Assembly: GCF_900111735.1 (NCBI RefSeq)
Contig: NZ_FOHW01000001.1
Span: 1 to 64,000, forward strand
From: Pseudomonas graminis
GTDB taxonomy: Bacteria; Pseudomonadota; Gammaproteobacteria; Pseudomonadales; Pseudomonadaceae
Reading direction: 5' to 3'
Length of the DNA stretch: 64,000 bases
Numbering within the stretch: position 1 is the first letter of the stretch; every line of letters starts with the position of its first letter. This document shows, one piece after another, positions 8,831 through 17,561 of the stretch. The position numbers and the translations under genes were made by a program. The notes under the pieces are model-generated. The model was not told where the DNA came from and did no database searches. It saw nothing but the letters and a program-made list of their open reading frames with translations.

Positions 8831-9829
8831 TCAGATCTCCACCTTCACAGCCCGACCGGTCTTGATCGACTCGATGGCGCAGTTGGCCAGATGCAAGGCC
8901 CTCAACCCGTCGCGGGCGTTGGTCGGCAGGGTCTGATTGCCGCGCACGGCATCGATGAACTGGTTCAGTTCGATGCGATACGAAGCGGCGTAGCGTTCGA
9001 GGAAGAAGTTCTCCAGCGGCTCGCGCACTTCGGTTTGCGTGGCGCTGTAGCTGCGCACGGTGCTCGGGCGATGGTTGTCGTTGAGGATCATTCCTTTTGA
9101 GCCGAACACTTCCAGGCGCTGATCGTAGCCATACACCGCTTCGCGGCAGCAATTGATGTGGCACTGTTTACCGGAAGCGGTGCGCAGCAAGACCATCACG
9201 CTGTCGTAGTCATCGATCTGCGCCAGTGCGGGCTCCACGAGGCGGCTGGCGATGGCGATCACTTCGATGGGTTCTTCGCCGAGCAACGTACGTGCGGTGT
9301 CGAAGTCATGAATGGTCATGTCGCGGAAGATGCCGCCGGAGTGGGTCAGGTACTCCACCGGTGCCAGCCCCGGATCACGGCTGGTGATCACCACCTGGCG
9401 CACCTCGCCGATGTCCCCCCGCGTAATGGCTTTGCGCATCTGCAGGGTGTCCGGGTCAAAACGGCGGTTGAAACCGAGCATCACCTTGCCGTTCAGGCGC
9501 TCGATCTCTTCCACTGCGCGGGCGGCTTTGGCGAAATCCAGGTCAATGGGTTTCTCGCACAGCACCGGTTTGCCCAGCTTCACCGCCCGCAGCATCAGGT
9601 CGATGTGGGTGTCGGTCGGCGTGCCGATGACAATCGCATCCACATCGTCACGTGCAATGGCCTCGGCGCAATCGTAGGCCGCAGCGCAGCCCAGCTTGCC
9701 GGCGAGGATGTCGACGCCTTCGCGCCATGGGTCGGCGATCACCGACAGTTGCACGTTGGGGTTGGCGGCCACGTTGGCGGCGTGAATGTTGGCGATACGG
9801 CCTGCGCCGAGGACAGCGATGCGTAGCAT
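8831..9829 (-). CDS. iolG: Gfo/Idh/MocA oxidoreductase, inositol 2-dehydrogenase-like
   Basis: NAD-dependent dehydrogenase of 332 residues. The N-terminal Rossmann fold begins RIAVLGAGRIANIHAANVA. The family EKP motif (GKPVLCEKPIDLD) carries the catalytic Lys, and the substrate-side segment GGIFRDMTIHDFDTARTLLG carries the Asp/His pair seen in inositol dehydrogenases. This matches IolG, which oxidises myo-inositol to scyllo-inosose, but related polyols are possible. No other iol gene is in view, so the assignment to inositol is inferred. The start at 9829 is supported by GGAG 8 bases upstream. It lies 58 bp downstream of a LacI-type regulator on the same strand and is probably co-transcribed with it. 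Confidence 0.75.
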   Translation of the reverse strand: MLRIAVLGAGRIANIHAANVAANPNVQLSVIADPWREGVDILAGKLGCAAAYDCAEAIARDDVDAIVIGTPTDTHIDLMLRAVKLGKPVLCEKPIDLDFAKAARAVEEIERLNGKVMLGFNRRFDPDTLQMRKAITRGDIGEVRQVVITSRDPGLAPVEYLTHSGGIFRDMTIHDFDTARTLLGEEPIEVIAIASRLVEPALAQIDDYDSVMVLLRTASGKQCHINCCREAVYGYDQRLEVFGSKGMILNDNHRPSTVRSYSATQTEVREPLENFFLERYAASYRIELNQFIDAVRGNQTLPTNARDGLRALHLANCAIESIKTGRAVKVEI

Positions 9830-9887
9830 GGGTGGATCTCCGGGATTGTTGTTATGGAGTGATCGGCGTAACGGGTGCGGCTGCACA

Positions 9888-10913
9888 TCAGTGCGTCAAG
9901 TTGAAGGGTGTAACGACCTGCACGTGGGAAACGGGAATCGGCACCGCTTTCCACAAGCGATGAAACTGCAGGATGTGCAGAAACGCGTTGCGGGCGTCGA
10001 CGTGCAGGTTGTGATCGATGATCGCGGCGATTTTTTCTTCCGCCAACAGTTGTCGGTTTTCCTGATCGAGGTCGTGCCCGATAAATACATTCAGGGGGCG
10101 ATCCAGTGCGGCGAAGGCGTCGACGATCGCGCGGTTGCCGCCGCCGACGCTGTAAATCGCCTTGATCGACGGGTTGTCCTGCAGCGCTTTGGTGACTTTT
10201 TCAAAGGTCGGCTCATGCACGCCAAACCCGCCGGTGACGTCGACGACGCGCAGATGGGCCGCACGGCTGCGCAGCCAGGTGCGGAAACCCATTTCCCGCT
10301 CTTCCTCGCCGCGAAACAGCTCACTGCTGATCACCACCGCCACGTCTTGTGCTTGCTCGTCCAGCCAGCGCGACATCAGGTACGCCGCCGTTTGCCCGGC
10401 CGTGCGGTTGTCCATGCCGATGTAACCGATACGCTCACTCTGGGGCAGGTCGGAAACAAACGTCACCACCGGCACGCCCGCTGCCGTTGCTTCGTTCACC
10501 GCTTCGTTGATCGGCAACTCATCCGCGGCTTTGATGATCAGGCCCTGACTGCCTTTTTCGACGCAACGCAGAATCAGCTCGTACATCTGCTGCGTGCCGA
10601 TTTCCTGATACAGGTGGAAGCGCGGAAAGATTCGAAACGGCGCCAGACTGCCGAGCTGCGCGAGAATCGCTTCCTGCACCGCATCGCTGAAGCGTTTGGG
10701 CGTGTGCAGGATGACGTCGATATGAAAAGTGCGGCCCACCGCAGGCCCGGACTTTTCCTGGGCTTCGAGTTCTTCGAGGGCTTGGTGAATACGGCGGTGG
10801 GTCTGGTAATGCACGCTGCCGCGCTGATGCAGGACGCGATCGACCGTCGCCTTGCTCACGCCGGCTTGAGTCGCTATCTGCTTGATGGAGAAACGTCTGG
10901 CGCGGTCGAGCAT
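9888..10913 (-). CDS. LacI-family transcriptional regulator
   Basis: 341-residue regulator. The N-terminal helix-turn-helix IKQIATQAGVSKATVDRVLH is typical of LacI proteins, followed by a periplasmic-binding-protein-like sensor domain with sugar-type features (GYIGMDNRTAGQTAAYLM). The gene is upstream of, and in line with, the IolG-like dehydrogenase, so a cyclic or sugar polyol is the likely effector. Divergently across 217 bp lies a DUF1989 gene, and a near-palindrome sits between them. Target and effector are inferred from position only. Confidence 0.85.
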   Translation of the reverse strand: MLDRARRFSIKQIATQAGVSKATVDRVLHQRGSVHYQTHRRIHQALEELEAQEKSGPAVGRTFHIDVILHTPKRFSDAVQEAILAQLGSLAPFRIFPRFHLYQEIGTQQMYELILRCVEKGSQGLIIKAADELPINEAVNEATAAGVPVVTFVSDLPQSERIGYIGMDNRTAGQTAAYLMSRWLDEQAQDVAVVISSELFRGEEEREMGFRTWLRSRAAHLRVVDVTGGFGVHEPTFEKVTKALQDNPSIKAIYSVGGGNRAIVDAFAALDRPLNVFIGHDLDQENRQLLAEEKIAAIIDHNLHVDARNAFLHILQFHRLWKAVPIPVSHVQVVTPFNLTH

Positions 10914-11013
10914 GTGAATCCCCTGAAGCCTCTCGGTGAGGTCTTGTTGAGGTCGATTCGGGGCCTCGATGAGGCTGTCGCAATGCTAATCGCTGTTCTA
11001 TTACTTGTACAGG

Positions 11014-11029
11014 TGGAAATTAAATTCCA
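11014..11029. promoter_or_regulatory. Near-palindrome between lacI-type gene and DUF1989 gene, possible operator
   Basis: TGGAAATTAAATTCCA is a 16-bp near-perfect inverted repeat in the divergent intergenic region. If TTGTAC (11005-11010) is a -35 and CAAATA (11028-11033) a -10 for the rightward gene, the palindrome fills the spacer. LacI proteins bind such elements, but the pairing of this site with the neighbouring regulator is inferred from position. Confidence 0.4.
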
Positions 11030-11130
11030 AATAGCCGGCTGTGGTTCTGCTGATCGAAGCGCCCAGTACCCTTGGCACGGGCTGTGCTGTGCTCAATTCG
11101 TCAGATGAAACTCACTCGCCAGGAGCACCC

Positions 11131-11982
11131 ATGTACAAAGACTATCCCGCTGCGTATCAGGTCAGCAAAGGCTCGGCTCTTCAGATCGACACGGCGTTTT
11201 ATGAGCGCATCCGCGAGGCGCAGGACAGCCGCACCCTGGTCGAGCAGTTCGAAGTGCCCATCCGCACCGGCCGGGCGTGGAAGGTCAAGGCCGGACAGGT
11301 GTTCCGCGTGACCACCCCGGTGGGCCCGCAAGTGGGCGACTTCAACGTCTGGAGCGCCGATGATCCGCGCGAGCGCATGTGGGCCGCGCGCACCCGGCAA
11401 TTGCAGGGCGCCCATGTCACCACCCGCGACCGGTTGTGGTCGAACCTGCCGTTCCTGCGGCCGATGGTCACCATCACCGACGACAGCCTCGCCAGTTATG
11501 GCATCGACGAACACGGCGGTCGGCTGCATGACCTGCTCGGTACGCGGTGCGATCCCTACGTCAACAAGATGCTCACCGGCGAAGACTTTCACCACCACTG
11601 CCATTCGAATCTGACCCGCGCCGTGTTGCCCCATGGCCTGACCGAATTTGACGTGCACGACGTGCTGAATATCTTCCAGTGCACCGGTTTGAATCACGAC
11701 GACCTGTATTTCATGAAAGCCTGCCCGGCAAAACAAGGGGATTACCTGGAGTTCTTCGCCGAAATCGACCTGCTCTGCGCCTTGTCGACGTGCCCCGGCG
11801 GCGACCTGTCCCTGCCGATGTGGGGCCCGGATGCCCAGGACCAGCTGACTGTTTGCCGGCCGCTGGGTGTCGAGATCTACGACATTGACGCGGCGTTGCT
11901 GCAAGACTGGGAGCAGCCCAAACGAGCGGCGTACAACGGCTTGCATGGCCTGAAGATCGACAAGGCGGACTGGGAGAAGTGA
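11131..11982 (+). CDS. Urea carboxylase-associated family protein (DUF1989)
   Basis: 283-residue cytoplasmic protein of the DUF1989 family, whose members often sit beside urea carboxylase or aminomethyltransferase-like genes and are thought to act in urea or one-carbon nitrogen metabolism. Recognisable segments are VGPQVGDFNVW, the His-rich FHHHCHSNL, VLNIFQCTGLN and the STCPGGDLSLP motif, with conserved His and Cys residues that suggest a metal site. No urea amidolyase genes are visible nearby. The start at 11131 follows AGGAG at 11121-11125. An upstream in-frame start would add 30 unconserved residues. The substrate is unknown. Confidence 0.75.
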   Translation: MYKDYPAAYQVSKGSALQIDTAFYERIREAQDSRTLVEQFEVPIRTGRAWKVKAGQVFRVTTPVGPQVGDFNVWSADDPRERMWAARTRQLQGAHVTTRDRLWSNLPFLRPMVTITDDSLASYGIDEHGGRLHDLLGTRCDPYVNKMLTGEDFHHHCHSNLTRAVLPHGLTEFDVHDVLNIFQCTGLNHDDLYFMKACPAKQGDYLEFFAEIDLLCALSTCPGGDLSLPMWGPDAQDQLTVCRPLGVEIYDIDAALLQDWEQPKRAAYNGLHGLKIDKADWEK

Positions 11983-12036
11983 GGCCGTAGTGAGGCGGGT
12001 CTTGCAGTGACGGATCCTGCGGGCAGGTCACCGCGT

Positions 12037-12438
12037 TCAGGCATCCCGAAACAAGTCATGGGCGTCGAGCAGGCGCCAGGCGATCTCCGGGGTCTTTTCA
12101 AGCCCCCGGCGTATGGCGGCGGGGATGGCGGCGCGGGTCTTGCGGCACATGCCGGGCAGTTCGGCGATGTCGATGACCATGCCGCGCATGCTGCGCACTT
12201 CATTGAAGCCCGGCGCGATGTCCAGGCGGATGCCGAGCTGGTCGAACATCCGCGTTTGCAGGCGCTGCAGATCTTCCACGCTGGCGATATTTTCCAGGCG
12301 TTCGAGCAGCCGCTTCTCTTCCTGGCGGGTCAGGCGGAGGATGCGCACATCAGCACCGTCCAGCGCCAACAGCCGCTCGCGGTCGCATTTACAGGCGCCG
12401 GGCGGGCAGGGCGAGCGGATCGGCAATGGGGAAGTCAT
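12037..12438 (-). CDS. Conserved hypothetical protein with N-terminal Cys cluster
   Basis: 133-residue soluble protein with no family I can name. It opens with CPPGACKCDRERLL, three cysteines in a C-x4-C-x-C arrangement that could bind metal or mark a small lineage-specific family. A charged helical segment follows (LTRQEEKRLLERLENI), then a C-terminal domain ending in AWRLLDAHDLFRDA. No signal peptide or membrane segment is present. It is convergent with the DUF1989 gene and divergent from the hexuronate genes, whose operator lies 80 bp upstream of its start. Its codon use looks like that of its neighbours. Confidence 0.6.
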   Translation of the reverse strand: MTSPLPIRSPCPPGACKCDRERLLALDGADVRILRLTRQEEKRLLERLENIASVEDLQRLQTRMFDQLGIRLDIAPGFNEVRSMRGMVIDIAELPGMCRKTRAAIPAAIRRGLEKTPEIAWRLLDAHDLFRDA

Positions 12439-12518
12439 GGGCTGCGATCATAACCATGGGTTGTGGGGATTTACAGCCCATGGCGTGGGCTATCGCGACG
12501 AGACGTTGAAGCGCTTAT

Positions 12519-12560
12519 TTGGTAAGGCCAATGATGTAAAAATTTAATTGGTCTTGCCAA
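12519..12560 (+). promoter_or_regulatory. Two UxuR-type operators on the promoter of the zinc dehydrogenase operon
   Basis: TTGGTAAGGCCAA (12519-12531) and TTGGTCTTGCCAA (12548-12560) are palindromes with the form TTGGTNNNGCCAA. Their centres are 29 bp apart, nearly three helical turns. A promoter can be drawn as TTGGTA (12519-12524) and TTTAAT (12543-12548) with an 18-bp spacer. The first site would cover the -35 and the second the end of the -10. The motif resembles the ATTGGTATACCAAT-type sites of GntR regulators UxuR/ExuR. Two more copies flank uxuA and the MFS gene. Confidence 0.7.
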
Positions 12561-12727
12561 TGTCCGTGGGGCTGTGTAGTTTTTTCCTGCACCCTCGGAC
12601 CCTCCATTGCAACTGCGGTCCGTGCTTCCAGAATCCATCCGCCACCCACAACAACAAGATCACTGCCCGGCAACCTGCGGCTCTGGCCGTTTCAGCAATG
12701 TCGGCGTGCCTGGTCTGGAGAGAGAAG

Positions 12728-13738
12728 ATGCTCACCGTCGTCTGCGAAAAACCCGGTTCCCTGCTGGCCCTCGACCGTCCGAAACCTGAACGCGCACCGG
12801 GCGAAACGCTGGTCCGCATCAAGCGGGTCGGGGTCTGTGGCACGGATCTGCACATCTTCAACGGCAACCAGCCGTTCCTCGAATACCCCCGGGTCATGGG
12901 CCACGAGTTCTCCGGCATCGTCGAGCAAAGCGAGGCGGGCAGCGGTCTTGAGCCTGGCGACGTGGTGTATGTCATGCCGTACCTGTCCTGTGGCGACTGT
13001 ATCGCCTGTCGTCAGGGCAAGACCAACTGCTGCGTGCGCATTCAAGTGCTGGGCGTCCACCGCGACGGCGCATTCACCGAATACCTGAGCCTGCCCCACG
13101 GCTTCGTGCTCAAGGCCGGCGGGGTGACGCTGGATCAGGCGGCCATGATCGAATTTCTGTCCATTGGTGCCCACGCGGTGCGTCGCTCGGACGTGCAATC
13201 CGGCCAGCGCGCGCTGGTGGTCGGCACCGGCCCGATCGGCATGGCCGTGGCGATTTTCTCCCGCCTGCGGGGCGCCAAAGTCACCGTGCTGGACACCCGC
13301 GAGGATCGCCTGACGTTCTGCAAGCAGCACCTGCAGATCGACTCGGCCGTGCTGATTGGCGAAGACGACAAGCAGCAACTGGAGCAGCTGACCGAGGGCG
13401 AATTCTTCGATGTGGTGTACGACGCCACGGGCAACGCCAAGGCCATGGAGCGCGGTTTCGAGTTCATCGCCCACGGTGGCAAATACGTGCTGGTGTCCAT
13501 CGTTCGCGACACCATCAGCTTCTCCGACCCCGAATTTCACAAGCGCGAAGCGACGCTCATGGGCAGCCGCAACGCCACCGTCGAAGACTTCCGCTACGTC
13601 GAGCAATGCCTGCGCGACGGCCTGATCCCGGACGCCGCGCTGAATACTCACCGCATGGCCCTGAGCGAGGTGACCGAGCGCTTCACCACGCTGCTCGACC
13701 CTGCGCAGCGCGTCGTCAAAGCCATCGTCGAATGCTAG
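12728..13738 (+). CDS. Zinc-dependent dehydrogenase, probable L-gulonate 5-dehydrogenase (RspB-like)
   Basis: Medium-chain zinc alcohol dehydrogenase of 336 residues. It has the catalytic-zinc motif GVCGTDLH (Cys37) and GHE (His59-Glu60), the four-Cys structural zinc loop CGDCIACRQGKTNCC, and a Rossmann nucleotide site (VVGTGPIGMAVA). It resembles the RspB / L-galactonate and L-gulonate 5-dehydrogenase group, which makes fructuronate or tagaturonate from aldonates. The gene is followed at 11 bp by a mannonate oxidoreductase, which fits L-gulonate to D-fructuronate to D-mannonate. ATG 12728 follows GGAGAGAGAAG. A 5' leader of about 165 bases separates it from the operators. Confidence 0.75.
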   Translation: MLTVVCEKPGSLLALDRPKPERAPGETLVRIKRVGVCGTDLHIFNGNQPFLEYPRVMGHEFSGIVEQSEAGSGLEPGDVVYVMPYLSCGDCIACRQGKTNCCVRIQVLGVHRDGAFTEYLSLPHGFVLKAGGVTLDQAAMIEFLSIGAHAVRRSDVQSGQRALVVGTGPIGMAVAIFSRLRGAKVTVLDTREDRLTFCKQHLQIDSAVLIGEDDKQQLEQLTEGEFFDVVYDATGNAKAMERGFEFIAHGGKYVLVSIVRDTISFSDPEFHKREATLMGSRNATVEDFRYVEQCLRDGLIPDAALNTHRMALSEVTERFTTLLDPAQRVVKAIVEC

Positions 13739-13749
13739 GAGACGCGGGC

Positions 13750-14880
13750 ATGAGTGCAACCCCGTTCACCCCCATCCTGCAGTTCGGTACCAGCCGTTTT
13801 CTTCAGGCCCATGCCGATCTGTTCATTTCCCAGGCGCTGGAGAAGGGCGAAGCGCTGGGCAGAATCACCGTCGTGCAAACCACCGGCAGCGCCGACAGCG
13901 CGCAGCGGGTTGCGGCACTGGCCGGTGGCACGGGTTATCCGGTGCGCATTCAAGGCGCGGAAAACGGCCGCACGGTGGATGAAGAGCTCTGGTCGACATC
14001 GATTGCCGGGGCGCTGCAAGCCGGCCCCGATTGGTCGGTGATTCGTCAGGGGATACGGCACGACGTGCAGGTGGTGATTTCCAATACGGGCGACAAAGGC
14101 TACCTGCTGGATGCGACGGACAAGGCGTCTTGCCTGGTTGCCGATGCGCCGACGCCCCGGAGTTTTCCGGCGAAACTGCTGGTGTTGCTCCATGACCGCT
14201 GGCAGACGAATCCTGATGAGCCGTTGTCGCTGTTTCCCTGTGAGCTGGTTTCACGCAACGGCGATGTGCTGCGTGACCTGATCATTCAGCTCGCGACGGA
14301 GTGGGGCATCGACACCGGTTTTGCCCACTATCTGCGCGACACCTGTCGATGGGCGAATTCTTTGGTCGATCGCATCGTCTCGCAGCCCATCCAGCCGGTG
14401 GGTGCCATTGCCGAGCCTTACGCGATCTGGGCGATTGAGCGTCAGCCGGGGCTGGTGCTGCCGTGTACGCACCCTTGCCTGGTGGTGACGGATCAGCTGG
14501 AGCAGTACGAGCAGTTCAAGCTGTTCATGCTCAATCTCGGGCACACCTGGCTGGCGGAACGTTGGTTGAAAGATGGCCGGCCTGAGGGTGAGACGGTGTT
14601 TCAGGCAATGAATGATCCACTGCTGCGCGAGAGTCTGGAGGACCTGTGGGAGCGGGAGGTGCTGCCGGTGTTTGCAGCGAAGGGGCAACGGGATCAGGCC
14701 CGGGATTATCTGGCCAGCGTTCGTGACCGTTTTCTCAACCCGTTTCTGCAGCACCGGATTGCCGACATCGCGCAGAACCACGAAGAGAAGAAACGCCGCA
14801 GGTTCTTGCCGGTGGTGGAGATGGGGCAGGGGATTGCCGGGCTGGAGCAGCCGAAGCTCAAGGGTGCGTTGGCGGATTGA
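13750..14880 (+). CDS. Mannitol dehydrogenase-family oxidoreductase, probable D-mannonate oxidoreductase
   Basis: 376-residue polyol-specific long-chain dehydrogenase that would interconvert D-fructuronate and D-mannonate with NAD(H). The N-terminal nucleotide-binding part has LQFGTSRFLQAHADLFISQ, and the catalytic triad is Lys257, Asn262 and His265 in KLFMLNLGH, the K-x4-N-x2-H pattern of this family. It is about 110 residues shorter than E. coli UxuB. Tagaturonate reductase (UxaB-like) activity cannot be excluded. The Shine-Dalgarno AGGAG at 13737-13741 overlaps the stop of the upstream dehydrogenase, so the two genes form an operon. Confidence 0.8.
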   Translation: MSATPFTPILQFGTSRFLQAHADLFISQALEKGEALGRITVVQTTGSADSAQRVAALAGGTGYPVRIQGAENGRTVDEELWSTSIAGALQAGPDWSVIRQGIRHDVQVVISNTGDKGYLLDATDKASCLVADAPTPRSFPAKLLVLLHDRWQTNPDEPLSLFPCELVSRNGDVLRDLIIQLATEWGIDTGFAHYLRDTCRWANSLVDRIVSQPIQPVGAIAEPYAIWAIERQPGLVLPCTHPCLVVTDQLEQYEQFKLFMLNLGHTWLAERWLKDGRPEGETVFQAMNDPLLRESLEDLWEREVLPVFAAKGQRDQARDYLASVRDRFLNPFLQHRIADIAQNHEEKKRRRFLPVVEMGQGIAGLEQPKLKGALAD

Positions 14881-14908
14881 TGCCGGCTGGCACACCACGC
14901 ACCAAATA

Positions 14909-15124
14909 GTGGGACCGGCTTCAGCCGGGAAGACGGCAATTGGCACATCGCAAAATTGAGGGTGAACGCACCGGCCTCTTCCCGGCTAAAGCCGGTCCTA
15001 CTAAATGGGATGCATGCATTGATGATCGTCCCCACGCTCCGCGTGGGAATGCCGCCCGGGACGCTCCGCGTCCCCTCGTGTGACGCAGAGCGTCAGGGGA
15101 TGTGTTCCCACGCGGAGCGTGGGG
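14909..15124. repeat. REP pair plus a 95-bp inverted-repeat element
   Basis: Two inverted REP copies (14909-14932 and 14978-15001) are followed by a second type of element. CCCCACGCTCCGCGTGGGAA (15030-15049) is mirrored at 15105-15124, with further GC-rich palindromes between. The same second family recurs near 23417-23460. The block fills the space between the mannonate oxidoreductase and its regulator. No gene is seen in it. Confidence 0.75.
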
Positions 15125-15223
15125 AACAATCATAAATTAAGGTTGTTCGCAGACTGCAGGCCACCCAGCAAGGCATCCCAATGCCTGTGATATCCTCCGG
15201 CGCATCCTGATGGAACGTGATTG

Positions 15224-15931
15224 ATGACCGCGCCAAGCCCTGCACCCGAACGCCGCCTGTACCAGATCACCGCCGACCGTTTGCGCGAGCACATTCGCAA
15301 GCATGGCATCGTCCCCGGTGCGCGGCTGCCTCCCGAGCGCGATCTGGCGCAGTTGCTCGGCGTCTCTCGTCCGTCCCTGCGCGAAGCCCTGATCGCTCTG
15401 GAAATCGAAGGCAGCGTCGAAATTCGCATGGGTTCCGGCATCTACGTCTGTGAGCACCTGCTGGGCGTCAAAGGCAAAACCCGCACGCTGGGAGAGAGCC
15501 CGTCCGAGCTGATGCAGGCCCGGGCGCTGATCGAGGGCGAGAGTGTGATGCTGGCCTGTCTGCACGGCAGCAAGGCTGATTTTCGCTACCTGCAGGGCTG
15601 CATCGACAAGATGCGCGAAGGTGCGCTCAAAGGTGTGCCGGCGCTGGACGACGACCGCAAATTCCATCAGCGACTGGCGAAAATGAGCGGCAACTCCACC
15701 CTCGTGCGCATCATCACCTCGTTGTTCGAAGAGCGTTACAGCCCGCTTACCGCCCACGTCAGCGAACACTCCGAAACCACCGAAACCTGGGCCATGGCCG
15801 TGGCCGAGCACGAAGCGATTCTGCACGCGGTTCAGACCCGCGACCTGATCGGCGCCCAGACCGCCATGCGCGAACACCTGCGCCGCTCCGAAGCGCGCTG
15901 GCTGGACGGGATGGATGCGGAGTTGCGTTAG
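15224..15931 (+). CDS. GntR/FadR-type regulator, probable UxuR-like repressor of the hexuronate genes
   Basis: 235-residue regulator. The N-terminal winged helix has LPPERDLAQLLGVSRPSLRE, the diagnostic GntR signature. The C-terminal FCD effector domain has the metal-binding pattern DDRKFHQ...H...EH around residues 140-220. FadR-subfamily members such as UxuR and ExuR sense uronates. The gene lies between the dehydrogenase pair and uxuA, and the four TTGGTNNNGCCAA palindromes that flank these genes are its likely targets. No copy of the motif lies in front of this gene itself. ATG 15224 is preferred over TTG 15221. The Shine-Dalgarno sequence is weak. Confidence 0.85.
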   Translation: MTAPSPAPERRLYQITADRLREHIRKHGIVPGARLPPERDLAQLLGVSRPSLREALIALEIEGSVEIRMGSGIYVCEHLLGVKGKTRTLGESPSELMQARALIEGESVMLACLHGSKADFRYLQGCIDKMREGALKGVPALDDDRKFHQRLAKMSGNSTLVRIITSLFEERYSPLTAHVSEHSETTETWAMAVAEHEAILHAVQTRDLIGAQTAMREHLRRSEARWLDGMDAELR

Positions 15932-16027
15932 AGCGAGTGGCTCGGGCGAGTCCCTCGGCGCTTCGTGACACCCTGGACGCCTTCTCACTCTGGCTTAACG
16001 CTGAATGACCTGTGATCCGGATCAAAC

Positions 16028-16119
16028 TGTAGGAGCGCGCTTGCCCGCGAACGCGTGAGTACAGACGCTGAAGATGCGTCGAATGTATCTACGATTTCGC
16101 GGGCAAGCGCGCTCCTACA
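16028..16119. repeat. 92-bp element with perfect 24-bp terminal inverted repeats (second REP family)
   Basis: The arm TGTAGGAGCGCGCTTGCCCG continues to 16051 and is mirrored exactly at 16096-16119. This is the GTAGGAGCG...TTGC...CGCGAA type of Pseudomonas REP pair, distinct from the ACCGGCTTTAGCC type elsewhere in the window. It lies between two convergent genes (gntR-type and uxuA) and may act as a transcription barrier. Confidence 0.8.
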
Positions 16120-16181
16120 GGTCGTGTCGCTTCTGAGGGCGGTTTCCGATCCAGGATATCAAGCTCAATAAGCTACGAGCC

Positions 16182-17225
16182 TCACGCCATCGTCTTGCGA
16201 ATCCCTTCCCACAAGCCATTCAAATACACCGCGCCTAGCGCACGGTCGTACAGGCCGTAGCCCGGCTTGCCGGTTTCGCCCCAGATCATGCGTCCGTGGT
16301 CGGGGCGGTAATACCCCTCGAAACCCGTTTCTACGTATGCCTTGACGATCTCGGCCATGTCCAGCGAGCCGTCTTCGGAGCGGTGCGCGGTCTCGTAAAA
16401 ATCACCGGCTTCGTTGACCTTCACGTTGCGCAGATGGGCGAAGTGAATGCGCCCCTGACCGCCGAATTCCCGCACGAGCGAGGGAATGTCGTTGCCCAGA
16501 TCCGCGCCGAGTGAACCTGAACACAGGGTCAAGCCATTGGCCGGGTCATCCACCATCGCCAGAATGTGCGCCAGGTCCTCGCGGTTCTTCACCACCCGTG
16601 GCATGCCGAACATCGAACGCGGCGGGTCGTCCGGGTGCAGGGCCATCTTGATGCCGGCGTCTTTGGCCACCGGAATGATGCGCTCCAGAAAGTACGCCAG
16701 CCGTTCGCGCAAAGTGGCTTCATCGACCTGGGCATATTCGTTGATCAGCGCGCGCAGGACTTCCGGCTCATAGCTGACGTCCCAGCCCGGCAGGGTGATG
16801 CCGTTATCGAGGTTCGCCTGCTCGATCACCGCCACGTCGAATGCCAGGGTGGTCGAACCGTCCGGCAACTCCATGGCCAGGGTCGATCGGGTCCAGTCGA
16901 ACACCGGCATGAAGTTGTAGCAGACCACTTTGATCCCGCAGGCCGCCAGGTTGCGCAGGGTCTGGCCGTAGTTGTCGATCAACTGATCGCGGGAAGGCAA
17001 ACCGCGCTTGATGTCTTCGTGGACCGGCACGCTCTCGATGACCTCCAGCTCAAGCCCGTGGGCATTCACCGTGGCCTTGAGGGCGGCGATCTTGTCCAGC
17101 GGCCAGACCTCGCCCACCGGAATGTCGTAGATCGCCGAGACCACGCCGGTCATCCCGGGGATCTGGCGGATGTAGGGCAGGGTGACGGGATCGCTGTCGC
17201 CGAACCAACGGAAGGTCATCTTCAT
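16182..17225 (-). CDS. uxuA: Mannonate dehydratase
   Basis: Converts D-mannonate to 2-keto-3-deoxy-D-gluconate. The 347-residue TIM-barrel protein starts [19 protein letters not shown] and has the UxuA hallmarks [14 protein letters not shown] and YRPDHGR, which supply metal and substrate ligands. It is the short form (about 350 residues), as in Bacillus, not the 394-residue E. coli type. ATG 17225 follows AAGGA. It faces away from the MFS transporter across a region with two UxuR-type operators. The kinase for its product is not in this cluster. A KdgK is encoded at 42696-43637. Confidence 0.93.
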   Translation of the reverse strand: MKMTFRWFGDSDPVTLPYIRQIPGMTGVVSAIYDIPVGEVWPLDKIAALKATVNAHGLELEVIESVPVHEDIKRGLPSRDQLIDNYGQTLRNLAACGIKVVCYNFMPVFDWTRSTLAMELPDGSTTLAFDVAVIEQANLDNGITLPGWDVSYEPEVLRALINEYAQVDEATLRERLAYFLERIIPVAKDAGIKMALHPDDPPRSMFGMPRVVKNREDLAHILAMVDDPANGLTLCSGSLGADLGNDIPSLVREFGGQGRIHFAHLRNVKVNEAGDFYETAHRSEDGSLDMAEIVKAYVETGFEGYYRPDHGRMIWGETGKPGYGLYDRALGAVYLNGLWEGIRKTMA

Positions 17226-17307
17226 TGCGCAGTCCTTGTTGTTATGGGGCAGGCCGCTCAAGACCGCCAGTGCTTCACCACCAGCGGCCCGATATGGCGT
17301 GCGCAGC

Positions 17308-17337
17308 AGCATAGATTGGTCAGGCCAAATTATGCAA
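17308..17337 (-). promoter_or_regulatory. uxuA promoter with operator between -35 and -10
   Basis: On the minus strand TTGCAT (17332-17337) and TATGCT (17308-17313) form a -35/-10 pair with an 18-bp spacer. The palindrome TTGGTCAGGCCAA (17316-17328) fills that spacer. Repression by occlusion of RNA polymerase follows directly from this geometry. The 82-base leader to ATG 17225 has no other feature. Confidence 0.7.
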
Positions 17338-17430
17338 ACCCCGACCGTCGAGTCGTAAACTGGCAAATAAATCGCCTTTTCGATTTCCCTAACCCGGTTT
17401 GCGGGTCTAGTATCGGCTGCATTCGGATAT

Positions 17431-17443
17431 TTGGTCAGGCCAA
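17431..17443 (+). promoter_or_regulatory. UxuR-type operator upstream of the hexuronate MFS gene
   Basis: A second TTGGTCAGGCCAA identical to the uxuA site, 115 bp away and 118 bp upstream of the MFS start. A candidate -10 TAGTAT (17408-17413) lies just upstream, so the site may block the transcript start, but the -35 is weak. Confidence 0.65.
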
Positions 17444-17561
17444 TTCTGCCGTTCTCCAGGGGATGCGTTATCCCTCGCCGAGCAGCGCGTGAATCAGGGC
17501 CCGGGCGCTATACGAAGCTCTAACGACGTCTTACTCATAAAAATAATTAGGAGGACTCGCC

